Shown: positions 45,092-54,550 of the stretch, piece by piece
How the letters are laid out: every line of letters begins with the position of its first letter
Numbering within the stretch: the first letter of the stretch is position 1
NCBI GenBank assembly: GCA_963847615.1
Contig: CAWKAN010000018.1
Location: 62,001 to 126,000, forward strand
Reading direction: 5' to 3'
Source: Palsa-883 sp963847615
Lineage (GTDB): Bacteria > Pseudomonadota > Alphaproteobacteria > Acetobacterales > Acetobacteraceae
DNA: 64,000 nucleotides
Made by a program: the position numbers and the translations under genes
Notes under the pieces: generated by a model
Databases searched by the model: none
Seen by the model: the letters and a program-made list of their open reading frames with translations, nothing else
What the model was told of the DNA's origin: nothing

Positions 45092-46240
45092 ATGGAGCTC
45101 GCCCCCTACGCCGTGCGCGCCGAGACCAGTCGCGGCCGGCTGCACCCGGAGCCGGAGGCGCCCACCCGCTCGCCCTGGCAGCGCGACCGCGACCGGGTGG
45201 TGCACGCCTCGGCGTTTCGGAAACTGCAGTACAAGACCCAGGTCTTCGTCAACCACGAGGGCGATTTCTACCGCACGCGGCTGACCCATTCGATCGAGGT
45301 GGCGCAGATCGCCCGCTCGGTCTGCCGCGCGCTGGGGTTGGACGAGGACCTGGCCGAGGCGCTGGCGCTGGCGCACGACCTGGGCCATCCGCCGTTCGGC
45401 CATGCCGGGGAGGACGCGCTGAACCTGGCGATGAAGCCGTTCGGCGGATTCGACCACAACGCCCAGTCGCTGCGCATCGTGACCCTGCTGGAGAGCCGCT
45501 ACGCCGGCTTCGACGGGCTGAATTTGACCTGGGAGACGCTGGAGGGGCTGGTCAAGCACAACGGCCCGCTGCGCAACCCGCCCAGCTATATCGCCGACTA
45601 CAACGACCGGCAGAAGCTCGATCTCGGCACGCACGCGGGCGCCGAGGCGCAGGTCGCCGCGGTGGCGGACGACATCGCCTACCACAGCCACGACCTCGAC
45701 GACGGGATGCGGGCGCGGCTGTTCGGCCCGGACGACATCGCGCACCTGCCGGTGGTGGGCGAGGCGGTGCGCGCGGCGCGGCTCGCCAGCCTGGACGTGC
45801 CGCCGCCGCGGCTGCGCCACGAGACGATCCGCCGGGTGATCGACGCCATGGTGACCGACCTGCTGGCGGAGACGCGGCGGCGGCTGGTCAAGCTGGCGCC
45901 GCGGGATGCGGATGCGATCCGGCGCGCCAAACAGCCGGTGGCGGGGTTCGGGCCGGCGATGGCCGAGGCCAACCAGGTGATCAAGGAGTTCTTGCGCGCC
46001 CGGATGTATCGCCATTGGCGGGTGAACCGGATGACCGCCAAGGCGCGCCGGCTGACCGAGGAGCTGTTTCGCTTGCTGCACCAGGAGCCCTCCCTGCTGC
46101 CCGATGACTGGCGGGCGCGGGCCGGGGAGGCCGGCACGGCGCGCGCGGCGACCACCGTCGGGGATTACGTGGCGGGGATGACCGACCGGTATGCGATGGA
46201 CGAATACCGGCGGCTGACGGATCTGTCGGTTTCGGGGTGA
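45092..46240 (+). CDS. dgt: Deoxyguanosinetriphosphate triphosphohydrolase-like protein
   Basis: 382-residue HD-domain dNTPase, removing triphosphate from dNTPs. Landmarks: RDRDRVVHASAFRKLQYKTQ, VFVNHEGDFYRTRLTHSIEV (His66), ALAHDLGHPPFGHAGEDALN (His95-Asp96), GGFDHNAQSLRIVTLLE, and the second Asp in AAVADDIAYHSHDLDDG. Length matches the alphaproteobacterial type-2 Dgt. In many relatives argS follows; here an accessory autotransporter island follows instead. Confidence 0.94.
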   Translation: MELAPYAVRAETSRGRLHPEPEAPTRSPWQRDRDRVVHASAFRKLQYKTQVFVNHEGDFYRTRLTHSIEVAQIARSVCRALGLDEDLAEALALAHDLGHPPFGHAGEDALNLAMKPFGGFDHNAQSLRIVTLLESRYAGFDGLNLTWETLEGLVKHNGPLRNPPSYIADYNDRQKLDLGTHAGAEAQVAAVADDIAYHSHDLDDGMRARLFGPDDIAHLPVVGEAVRAARLASLDVPPPRLRHETIRRVIDAMVTDLLAETRRRLVKLAPRDADAIRRAKQPVAGFGPAMAEANQVIKEFLRARMYRHWRVNRMTAKARRLTEELFRLLHQEPSLLPDDWRARAGEAGTARAATTVGDYVAGMTDRYAMDEYRRLTDLSVSG

Positions 46241-46425
46241 GGCGTAGTGAGCGGGGCGTTGTCCGGTCGCGGGGATTGCCCATCAATCCCGGGTGACTTC
46301 GTGCCGCTCCTGCCTCGGCCGACCAATCGCCTGCGGTTGCGTTCGCCCCCCTTGTGGTCCTTCTTGTCCTGCCACGCCACGTCCAAAGTACCGCTGTGCG
46401 CGCCCAGGCGCTTGGGCCTGCCGAC

Positions 46426-49400
46426 CTACCGGGCGAAGCGCAGGCCGGCGTTGAACGACTGGGTGTTGCTGCTGGCGCTGATCGCGCCGCCATAGCCGAC
46501 GAACATCGCCACTGGCCAGGACGCCACCTTGATGTCGGCACCGAGCCCGACCACCGCGGCGTCGCGCCCAATCGGCGCGCTGTTCAACGCAAAGCCGCTG
46601 CCGCTCAGGGCCGCGAAGCTTGCCGAAATGCTCACCGAGTTGTCGGCAAACTCGTGCGACCAGCCCAACTGCCCCCTGGCGGTCACCTGCACGGTCTCGC
46701 TCAGCGCGAAGCTGCGTTGCGCACTGACGGCGAGCGTGCTCTCGGCGCTGCCCAGCGTCGCGCCGCCGATGTTCTCCGCCAGTGCCCCACCGGTCTCGGT
46801 CAGACGATCCATCTGTAAATCGAAGCCACCGAAGCCGAGGCTCGGCTCGATCAGCCAGGCGCCGAGAGTTTTCTGCACGCCGGCACGTACGCCGCCGCCG
46901 CCGGCCAGCCCGTTGGTATCACCCCGCGTGTTTGTACCGAACAGCGGCAGTGTCTGATGCACGGTCTCCTGTTGATACATCAGACCGAGTTGCGCCTCGG
47001 CGAAGAACATCCCGCGCTGCCACTGGCCATAGGTGGCGAACTGCGCCGTGCTGTTGGTGGCATTCCCACTGGCCTGCGACCAGGTCTGCCCCTCGACCGT
47101 TCCGGCCGCTACGCCAATGCGCCCGGTGCCGGCCACCGGTATATCGATGCCGACCGCCGCGCTACCCAGCCCGGCGGTAAAGCCCGGTGACCCGCCGCCC
47201 GCGCCGGTGCTGTCGTAGCCGGCGAGCGCGCTGACCCAGATCGTGCTGCCGTTCGGTCCGGACGCGCTGTTGGCGGCGTTATCGGCGGCCAAACCGCGCC
47301 GCGCCGCCAACTGGCCGCTGACCGCATTGGCCATCAGGTACCAGGAGTTACGCCCCGTGATCAGTTCGTCGGCGTAGATCGACGGTGCCAGCTCATCCAA
47401 ACCCGCGGCGATGCTGCCGGCGGGCAATGTATAGAGCGGGCCGAACAGCGCCGACTGGGCGGGAGCCATCGCCGTGCCCGGGGCCGGGCGTATCGCATCC
47501 AACGCACCGCCGACGACCCTTTCGTTGCCGCTCTCCGCCACCCCGGCGGCGCCGAGGTTGCCGTAGAAACTCGGTGTTGTTACCAGCGAAATCGTGTTTC
47601 TGCCATAGAGCAGGTCAAACCGCGTGCCGGCGGCGAGACCGCTCGCCGGCTCGGTCAATGCGTTGAAGCTGCCGGAGATGCCGCCGATCGCGGTAAGGAT
47701 CGGGTAGGCGCGACCCAACGCCGGGGTGTTGCTGATGCTGGCGGCGACGACGGTGCCGCCGGACAGCGTCGCCACACCGCCGACCTGGATCAGGTTGGCG
47801 CCGTTCGAACCGACCGCCGCCTGATAGGTGGAGCCAGCGAGCAAGGCAAGCGAACCGCCGACGACGCCGTTGCCGGCGAAGGTGGCGCCGGACCAAATCG
47901 TCAGATTGCCGGCCAGCGTGCCGGTGACGCCCAGCGTGCCGCCTTGTACGATGGTGCCGCCGGTATAAGTGTCGTTGCCGGCCAGGATCAGGGTTCCGGA
48001 GCCCTGCAGGCTCAGGCTGCCGGAGCCGGAGATGTTGTTGCTCCAGATGTCGAACGCGTTCAGGCCGCCGAGTGCGGCGTTCATGTTCACCGTAACGTTA
48101 TTGGGAAAGGCGCCATAGCCGCCGGCGGCGGCGTAGAGATTGAGCCGTGCCCACCCGGTGCCGTTGTCGAGCGGCACGCCCGAAGGCAATTCGGTGGTGG
48201 CGAGGATCTGGTTGAGTTGCGCCACGCTCAGGTAGGGAAACCGTGTGGCGATCAAAAAGGTGGCATCCGCCGGCACCACCGGTGCCAGGTTCGTGGGGCC
48301 GACCGATGGCAGGCCGTAGGTCAGGAAATACGCGTAGTTCTGTAGCGCCTGGGTGTAGGTGGCGGCGGTGGGGATCACGCCGTTGGCGATGCAGGCGGCG
48401 ACGCTGGCGGCGCACGGTGCCGCGTAGGGCGAACTGGCGCCGCCCGCCACGCCGGCGGCGGCGAGATAGCCCTGCATCGCCTGGCTGAGCGAGGCGAGAT
48501 TGCTCGGGATGCCGGTCGCGGATGGGTACAGCGGATTGTCGGCGAGCGTCTGGGCGACCACGTAGGTGGCGAGAATTCGTCCGCCGATCACGTCCAGCGG
48601 ATAATGCGCGGCGTAAACGTTGAGATCATAGGCGAAGGCCGCCTCCCCCAGGGCCAGTTGCTGGTAATTTCCGGGTGCCAGGACGGCATAGGTGAGCGCG
48701 TCGATGGTGGACGCCAAGGTATGCGCGCTCGGGAAATCGGCAGTCATCGAATTGCCCTGATCTGCCCAGCCCACGCCAAACGTACTTGCGCTCGAGTTTT
48801 GTTGAATCGCGGCCGCGAGAGCGGACGAGTTGGCCGCGGTAAAAGGATTGTTCAAGATGGCGCTGGACACCTGATAAGGTGGCGGGTTGCCAAGCGAGTC
48901 GACCTGTCCGGACAATAATCCGTAGGTAGTGCCATAGACATTGACCGCGCCGAAATACGGCTTCATGCCGGTTATTTGGGTGTTGCTATATATATCGTCG
49001 GTCGCGTCGGTCACAGATTGCGGGAGATTAGGCACATTCGGCAGGCCTGCCGAGGTATAATTGAAATTCGGATTCTGCGGGAACGCACGGAGCAGAAGAT
49101 TGGCCGGGATGTACTGGGGAATCAAAATGGTTCCGGAAGCGATTTTCTCCGCTTGCGTCGAGTTGAGGTAGATATCCACTTCTGTTTGCAGGTTCGCAGC
49201 GAGCACGGCCTGTCCTGCGGACGAGTTCAGCAGGGCGTTGAACGGCGCCAGCAGCGCCTCCTGGTCCGTGGTCTGGCACGTGGCGAGCGTAGCTGCGGAT
49301 AGCGGACCAGTACAGCTCTGGGCGAATGCCGGGCCCGTCCCGCCCATCGTGGCCAGCACCGCCACGAGCGGGACGGTGCATAGCACCCGGTGTAGCTTGC

Positions 49401-49488
49401 GCGCGAGGCTGCGGCGAACGCAGCCAGATGGCGGGTGGCGATTGGTCAACCTGTCGTGGTGATCGACAAGCGTCATGGCAAAATCCAT
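46426..49488 (-). CDS. Autotransporter with PAP2/acid-phosphatase-like passenger, paralog 1
   Basis: 1020 residues. A long leader ends in a signal peptide (VLCTVPLVAVLATMGGTGPA, FAQ at about 57). Residues about 60-440 resemble a class A acid phosphatase/PAP2 domain: PSAH at 253-256 and HYPLD with His295 and Asp299. The canonical Ser-Arg before that His is replaced (AYDLNVYAAHYPLD), so activity is doubtful. Residues about 480-570 are an autotransporter beta-helix repeat (GTLILAGNDTYTGGTIVQGG, TLGVTGTLAGNLTI). The last about 280 residues are the outer-membrane barrel (GSTIWVSALAGY, FAEAQLGLMYQQE, GWSHEFADNS, terminal NTQSFNAGLRFAR). Paralogous to the gene at 51.2-54.3 kb, on the same strand. 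Confidence 0.85.
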   Translation of the reverse strand: MDFAMTLVDHHDRLTNRHPPSGCVRRSLARKLHRVLCTVPLVAVLATMGGTGPAFAQSCTGPLSAATLATCQTTDQEALLAPFNALLNSSAGQAVLAANLQTEVDIYLNSTQAEKIASGTILIPQYIPANLLLRAFPQNPNFNYTSAGLPNVPNLPQSVTDATDDIYSNTQITGMKPYFGAVNVYGTTYGLLSGQVDSLGNPPPYQVSSAILNNPFTAANSSALAAAIQQNSSASTFGVGWADQGNSMTADFPSAHTLASTIDALTYAVLAPGNYQQLALGEAAFAYDLNVYAAHYPLDVIGGRILATYVVAQTLADNPLYPSATGIPSNLASLSQAMQGYLAAAGVAGGASSPYAAPCAASVAACIANGVIPTAATYTQALQNYAYFLTYGLPSVGPTNLAPVVPADATFLIATRFPYLSVAQLNQILATTELPSGVPLDNGTGWARLNLYAAAGGYGAFPNNVTVNMNAALGGLNAFDIWSNNISGSGSLSLQGSGTLILAGNDTYTGGTIVQGGTLGVTGTLAGNLTIWSGATFAGNGVVGGSLALLAGSTYQAAVGSNGANLIQVGGVATLSGGTVVAASISNTPALGRAYPILTAIGGISGSFNALTEPASGLAAGTRFDLLYGRNTISLVTTPSFYGNLGAAGVAESGNERVVGGALDAIRPAPGTAMAPAQSALFGPLYTLPAGSIAAGLDELAPSIYADELITGRNSWYLMANAVSGQLAARRGLAADNAANSASGPNGSTIWVSALAGYDSTGAGGGSPGFTAGLGSAAVGIDIPVAGTGRIGVAAGTVEGQTWSQASGNATNSTAQFATYGQWQRGMFFAEAQLGLMYQQETVHQTLPLFGTNTRGDTNGLAGGGGVRAGVQKTLGAWLIEPSLGFGGFDLQMDRLTETGGALAENIGGATLGSAESTLAVSAQRSFALSETVQVTARGQLGWSHEFADNSVSISASFAALSGSGFALNSAPIGRDAAVVGLGADIKVASWPVAMFVGYGGAISASSNTQSFNAGLRFAR

Positions 49489-49820
49489 TGCGCCGTGGGG
49501 TCGGAAGATCTGCTTGCCGAAGAGGATGCCGACGAAGAGCTAACAGACTGCAAAAATTCGCCTGGAAAGCGGCAGAACTTCTCCCATCTTGCAGGCTCGA
49601 GGAGGTCTTTCGCGAAGTTTTGCCGCCGGGGCCGGGTCTGCGTGTGCCTCATCGCGTTGGGCGCGCGATATGCCTGATAGGAGTCGTTGCTTGGAAACGC
49701 TGTCGCCGGGAGACCTGGTGCGGCGGATGCAATGCCGCCAGCCCGGGCGCCGAAGGTTGCTGAAGTGTCAACTGATGTGGGATTTGGCCGTGGGTTTGCT
49801 GCGGTCAGCAAGAAAGCAAG
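49489..49820. other. Upstream region of autotransporter paralog 1
   Basis: 332 bp without a gene. Positions 49524-49558 (GGATGCCGACGAAGAGCTAA and on) match 54335-54369 upstream of paralog 2 in about 29 of 35 bases, so promoter or leader DNA was duplicated with the gene. TTGGAAACGCTGTCG at 49691-49705 is repeated inverted at 51091-51105. The end (49806-49820, CAGCAAGAAAGCAAG) is the left tail of an interrupted palindromic repeat. Confidence 0.6.
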
Positions 49821-50933
49821 GGCGGATTCAAGTTTGGGAACGAACACCACCGGATGACGTCTGGTTTGCGCTGGCCGCTGCGGCAAGCAGATTGCTGAAT
49901 TGCTCGTTCGGCGTTGCGTAGTCCAACGTCTTTCTGGGTCGATTGTTGAGGCTGGCGGCGACGGTGTCGAGGTCGCCTTGGTCCAGCCCCGACAAGGACG
50001 TGCCTTTCGGGAAATACTGGCGCAGCAGGCCGTTGGTGTTCTCGTTGGAGCCGCGCTGCCACGGCGCATGCGGGTCAGCAAAGAAGATGCGCATGCCGGT
50101 ATTGAGGGCAAGGCTCTCGTGCTCCGCCATTTCCTTGCCCTGGTCGTAGGTCAACGTTTTGCGCAGCGGAGCCGGAATGGCGTTCAAGGCCCCGGCGAAA
50201 GCGCAGGCGGCGACATCCGCCTTGCGCGTGGGCATCCGCACCAGGACGACATAGCGGGTCGTGCGTTCCACCAACGTGCCGATCGCACTGGCCCCTCCGG
50301 CACCCACAATGAAGTCGCCCTCCCAATGGCCCGGCACCAGACGGCCCTCGATTTCCTCAGGCCGGTCCTTGATATTGGTCATGCCGCAGAGCTTGCCGCG
50401 GCGCTCGCTGCCTTTTGGCTTGCGACCGCGGTTTGGCTTGTCCTGGCGCAAGCACGCGATCAGCTCGCGGCGCAGTTCGCCGCGCGGCAAGGCGTAGATC
50501 GCGGTGTAGATCGCCTCGTGCGACACACGCAGGCCCGATTGCTGCTCCATTCCATGCTCGATCCGCTTGCGCCTGCCCGATATTTGCTCAGGGGACCATT
50601 TCAAGCGCAACAGCCTGGCCACTTCACCAAACAGCGCGCCATCGCTCGCCAGCCGCGGTTTGCAGCCAGACCGGCGCCGGCCGGCAAGGGCTTGGGTCTC
50701 CGCCGTGTGCGCCAGGTACCCCGCGGCATCGCGATGCCGCTTGATCTCAGCCGAAATCGTCCCAGGCGATCGGCAGAGGGCCCGGGCAATCGATCGGACC
50801 CCCCAGCCGTCATGCAGACGCACCTCAATCATCGTGCGATCAACAACCGTCAGCCGACGTCTCGAAATTGCCATCCCACCACCCTAAACTGTCGGGTCAC
50901 CCGGTGGTGTTCGCTCCCAAACTTGAATCCGCC
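49821..50933 (-). mobile_element. IS30-family insertion sequence
   Basis: 1113 bp. Terminal inverted repeats begin GGCGGATTCAAGTTTGGGA at both ends and continue for about 37 bases with only a few mismatches (CGAACACCACCGG shared). The flanks are AAG on both sides (49818-49820 and 50934-50936), a likely 3-bp target duplication. It carries one transposase gene and is inserted in a CACAGAG-type palindromic repeat between the two autotransporter genes. Confidence 0.92.
49828..50874 (-). CDS. IS30-family transposase
   Basis: 348 residues, apparently intact. N-terminal helix-turn-helix (GWGVRSIARALCRSPGTISA, EIKRHRD), then IYTAIYALPRGELRRELIAC, and the catalytic DDE core: Asp in HWEGDFIVGAGG, Asp in TLTYDQGKEMAEHE, Glu in WQRGSNENTNGLLRQYFPKG. 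The end NNRPRKTLDYATPNEQFSNL is the IS30 C-terminal signature. The frame's last codons lie inside the left inverted repeat. Confidence 0.96.
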   Translation of the reverse strand: MAISRRRLTVVDRTMIEVRLHDGWGVRSIARALCRSPGTISAEIKRHRDAAGYLAHTAETQALAGRRRSGCKPRLASDGALFGEVARLLRLKWSPEQISGRRKRIEHGMEQQSGLRVSHEAIYTAIYALPRGELRRELIACLRQDKPNRGRKPKGSERRGKLCGMTNIKDRPEEIEGRLVPGHWEGDFIVGAGGASAIGTLVERTTRYVVLVRMPTRKADVAACAFAGALNAIPAPLRKTLTYDQGKEMAEHESLALNTGMRIFFADPHAPWQRGSNENTNGLLRQYFPKGTSLSGLDQGDLDTVAASLNNRPRKTLDYATPNEQFSNLLAAAASANQTSSGGVRSQT

Positions 50934-51089
50934 AAGGTTTTAACACGGAGGACACGGAAAAGGCATGGAGGACACGGAGAAGTCAAGATTCTGGCGCTTC
51001 GCGCGGCGTTTGATCAGACTCCTGCGCGAAGCGCCAAAGCCTTGACTTCTCCGTGTCCTCCGTGTCAAAAACTTGCTTTCTTGCTTTCT
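50934..51089. repeat. CACAGAG-type palindromic repeat, copy 3, split by IS30
   Basis: Arms ACACGGAGGACACGG...GGAGAAGTCAAG and complement (CTTGACTTCTCCGTGTCCTC) around a centre with GGCGCTTCGCGC / GCGCGAAGCGCC. The right tail AACTTGCTTTCTTGCTTTC matches, inverted, GCAAGAAAGCAAG at 49808-49820 on the far side of the IS30 element. So the insertion split this element near its left end. Confidence 0.88.
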
Positions 51090-51211
51090 ACGACAGCGTT
51101 TCCAAGGAACGAGCCCGACCGGGTATATTACCCCCCCCGGCGCAACTCGTCTCAGGACCTCCGGGATACGTGTGGTTTCATGGAATTGCAGTACGAGAGC
51201 TTCTTCCGACC

Positions 51212-54200
51212 CTACCAGGTGCATCGCACGCCGGCGTTGAACGACTGGGTGTTGCTGCTGGCGCTGATCGCGCCGCCATAGCCGACGAACATCGCCACTG
51301 GCCAGGACGCCACCTTGATGTCGGCATCGAGCCCGATCACCGCGGCGTCGCGCCCGATCGGCGCGCTGTTCAACGCGAAGCCGCTGCCGCGGAGGCCCGC
51401 GAAGCTTGCCGTCATATATGCCGTGTTGTCGGCAAACTCGTGCGACCAGCCCAACTGCGCCTTGGCGGTCATCCGCACGGTCTCGCTCAGCGTGAAGCTG
51501 CGTTGCGCACTGACGGCAAGCGTGCTCTCCGCGCTGCCCAGCGTCGCGCCGCCGATATTCTCCGCCAGTGCCCCACCGGTCTCGGCCAGACGACCCAGAT
51601 GCAAATCGAAGCCACCGAAGCCGAGGCTCGGCTCGATCAGCCAGGCGCCGAGATTTTGCTGCACGCCGGCGCGCACGCCGCCGCCGCCGGCCAGCCCGTC
51701 CGTGTCACCCTGCGTCGATGCGCCGAACAGCGGCAGGGTCTGATGCACGGTCTCCTGCTGGTACATCAGGCCGAGTTGCGCCTCGGCGAAGAACATCCCG
51801 CTCCGCCATTGGCCATAGGTGACGAACTGCGCCGTGCTGTTGGTGGCATTCCCGCCGCTCTGCGACCAGGTCTGCCCCTCGACCGTTCCGGCCGCGACGC
51901 CAACCCGCCCCCCGCCTGTGCCGGCCACTTGCGTGCCGGCCACTGGCAAATCGATGCCGGCCGCCGCGCCACCCAGCCCCGCGGTAAAGCCCGGAGCCCC
52001 GTCGCCCGCGGCTGTCGTGTCGTAGCCGGCGAGCGCGCTGACCCAGATCGTGCTGCCGTTCGGTCCGGACGCGCTGTTGGCGGCGTTATCGGCGGCCAAC
52101 CCGCGCCGCGCTGCCAACTGGCCGCTGACCGCATGTTCCATCAGGTACCAGGAGTTGCGCGCCGTGATCAGCTCGTCGGCGTAGATCGACGGCGCCAACT
52201 CATCCAAACCCGCGGCGATGCTGCCGGCGGGCAATGTATAGAGCGGGCCGAACAGCGCCGACTGGGCGGGAGCCATTGCCGTGCCGGGGGCCGGGCGGAT
52301 CGCATCCAACGCACCGCCGACGCCGCTTTCGCTGCGGCTCTCTGCCACCCCGGCGGCGGCCAGATTGCCGTAGAAACTCGGTGTCACCACCAGCGAAACC
52401 GTGTTGCCGCCGTACAGCGTATCGAACCGCGCGCCGGCGGCGAGACCGCTGGTCGGCTCGATCAGCGCACTGAAGCTGCCGGATATGCCGCCGATCGCGG
52501 TGAGGATCGGGTAGGAGCGACCCAACGCCGGAGCGTCGCCTATGCTGACGGGGACGACGGTGGCGCCGGACAGCGTCGCCGTACCGCCGACCTGGATCAG
52601 GTCGGCCCCGTTCGGACCAACCGCCGCCAGATAGGTGGAGCCTGGGAGCAAGGCAAGCGAACCGCCGACGACGCCGTTGCCGGCGAAGCTGGCGCCGGGC
52701 GAGATCGTCAGGTTGCCGGCCAGCGTGCCGGTGACGCCCAGCGTGCCGCCCTGCACGATGGTGCCGCCGGTGTAGGTGTTGTTGCCAGCCAGGATCAAGG
52801 TGCCGGAGCCCTGCAGCGTCAAGCCGCCGGAGCCGGAGATGTTGTTGCTCCATATATCGAACGCGTTCAGGCCGCCGCGTGCCGCGTTCATGTTCACCGT
52901 GACGTCGGTCGGGAACGCGCCATAGCCACCGGCGGCGGCGTAGAGATTGAGCCGTGCCCAACCGGTGCCGTTGTCGAGCGGCACGCCGGACGGCAGCTCG
53001 GTGGTGGCGAGGATCTGATCAAGCTGCGTCACGCTCAGGTAGGGAAACCGCGTGGCGATCAAGAAGGTGGCATCCGCCGGCACGACCGGTGCCAGATTCG
53101 TGGGGCCGACCGATGGCAGGCCGTAAGTCAGATAATAAGTATAGTTCTGCAGCGCCTGGGTGTAAGCGGCGGCGGTTGGGATCACGCCGCTGGCGATGCA
53201 GGCGGCGACGTTGCCGGCACATGGTGCCGCGTATGGCGAACTGCCGCCGCCCCCCGCCACACCGTTGGCGGCGAGATAGCCCTGCATCGCCTGGCTGAGC
53301 GAGGCGAGATTGGCCGGGACGGTGGACGGGTAGATCGGATTTCCGGCAAGCGTCTCAGCGAGAACTTCCGTGGCGACAATTCGCCCGCCGATCACGTCCA
53401 GTGGATAATGCACACCGAACACGTTGCGACTGTAGCCGAAGTCCACCCCGGCCTGGGCCAGTTGCTGATATTCTCCGGGCGCAAGGACGGCATAGAAAAG
53501 CGCTGTAAGATTGCCGTATGCCGAATGTCCGCTCGGGAAGGAGGGAGACGACGTATAGGAACTCCAGTCCTGATTATAAATTATACCATTATAACCAGAG
53601 GTTTGCTGAATAGCAGCGGCAAATGCGGACGAGTTGGCCGCTGTCCAGGGATCGCCGCCGATCGCGCTCGATACCTGAAACGGCCGCGGATCGCCATCAG
53701 GGTCCTGCGCGTATAGGCCCGAGTAGCCGTATTGGCTGCCATAGATATCGAAGCCGCCGAAATAATCCTTCGAATCCTGCACGTTGCCAGATATCGATCC
53801 CACCGTGTTTAGCCCCACCGCGTTTAACACAGACAACGGGAGCCCAGTCGCAGTCGGAACATTATTCGTATAGGTGAGATTCGTCGTTAACCCGAACGCA
53901 AGGATAAGAATATTTTGGGGAACGTACTCGATGAGCGAATTCTCCGCAGCCTGAATTTTCTGCGCCTGAGTCGAGTTGAGATAGATATTTTCCTCCGTTT
54001 GGAGGTTTGCATTGAGCAACGCCACTCCAGCGGGCGAGCTCAGCAGCGTGGTGAAAGGCGCCAGCAGCGCCTCCTGGTCCGCAGCCTGGCAAGCGGCGAG
54101 CGCAGCAACGGATAGCGTGCCCGTACAGCTCCCGGCGAATGCCGCGCCCGGCCCCGCCATGATTGCCAGCATCGTTGCAAACCGGACGGCGCATAGCAGC

Positions 54201-54302
54201 CGGCGTAGCACCCGCTCGAAGGTTCCGGCGATGGAAGCCGGATGGCGCCCGGCGATTGCGCGAAACCTCGCGGCGATCGGCAAGTGGCATGACCAAATCC
54301 AT
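51212..54302 (-). CDS. Autotransporter with PAP2/acid-phosphatase-like passenger, paralog 2, one frameshift
   Basis: About 1030 residues, same architecture as paralog 1 and nearly identical to it over the last 700. ATG 54302 (MDLVMPLADRREVSRNRRAP) matches the paralog 1 leader; the frame breaks near 54217, where CCTTCGAGCGG would need one CG more to join the signal peptide VRFATMLAIMAGPGAAFAGS. Its phosphatase-like motifs are better preserved: FPSGHSAYGN and YSRNVFGVHYPLDVIGGR (SR-x5-H-x3-D), so this copy may be catalytically active. Beta-helix repeat, barrel and C-terminus (NTQSFNAGVRCTW) follow. The barrel end in Trp rather than Arg differs from paralog 1. Confidence 0.85.
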
Positions 54303-54550
54303 TGCGCCGTTGGTCGCAAGGCGCGGTTTGCCCAGGATGCCGATAAAGAGTTAACAGGCCGCGAAAATTGACGAGCGGTTCACGCAGGCAACGGCTGATC
54401 ATCAGAAATACATTCCATTCACGGAATTCCAGACAGACCCGAGATTTGATCAGGTGTTGGCTGCATCGAACGACCATTTGCCGGCGTGATAATGCTATCA
54501 GACGCTTCGACCGATCCCGGGAAGCCGCCTTACGACGCACCGCACGGGTG

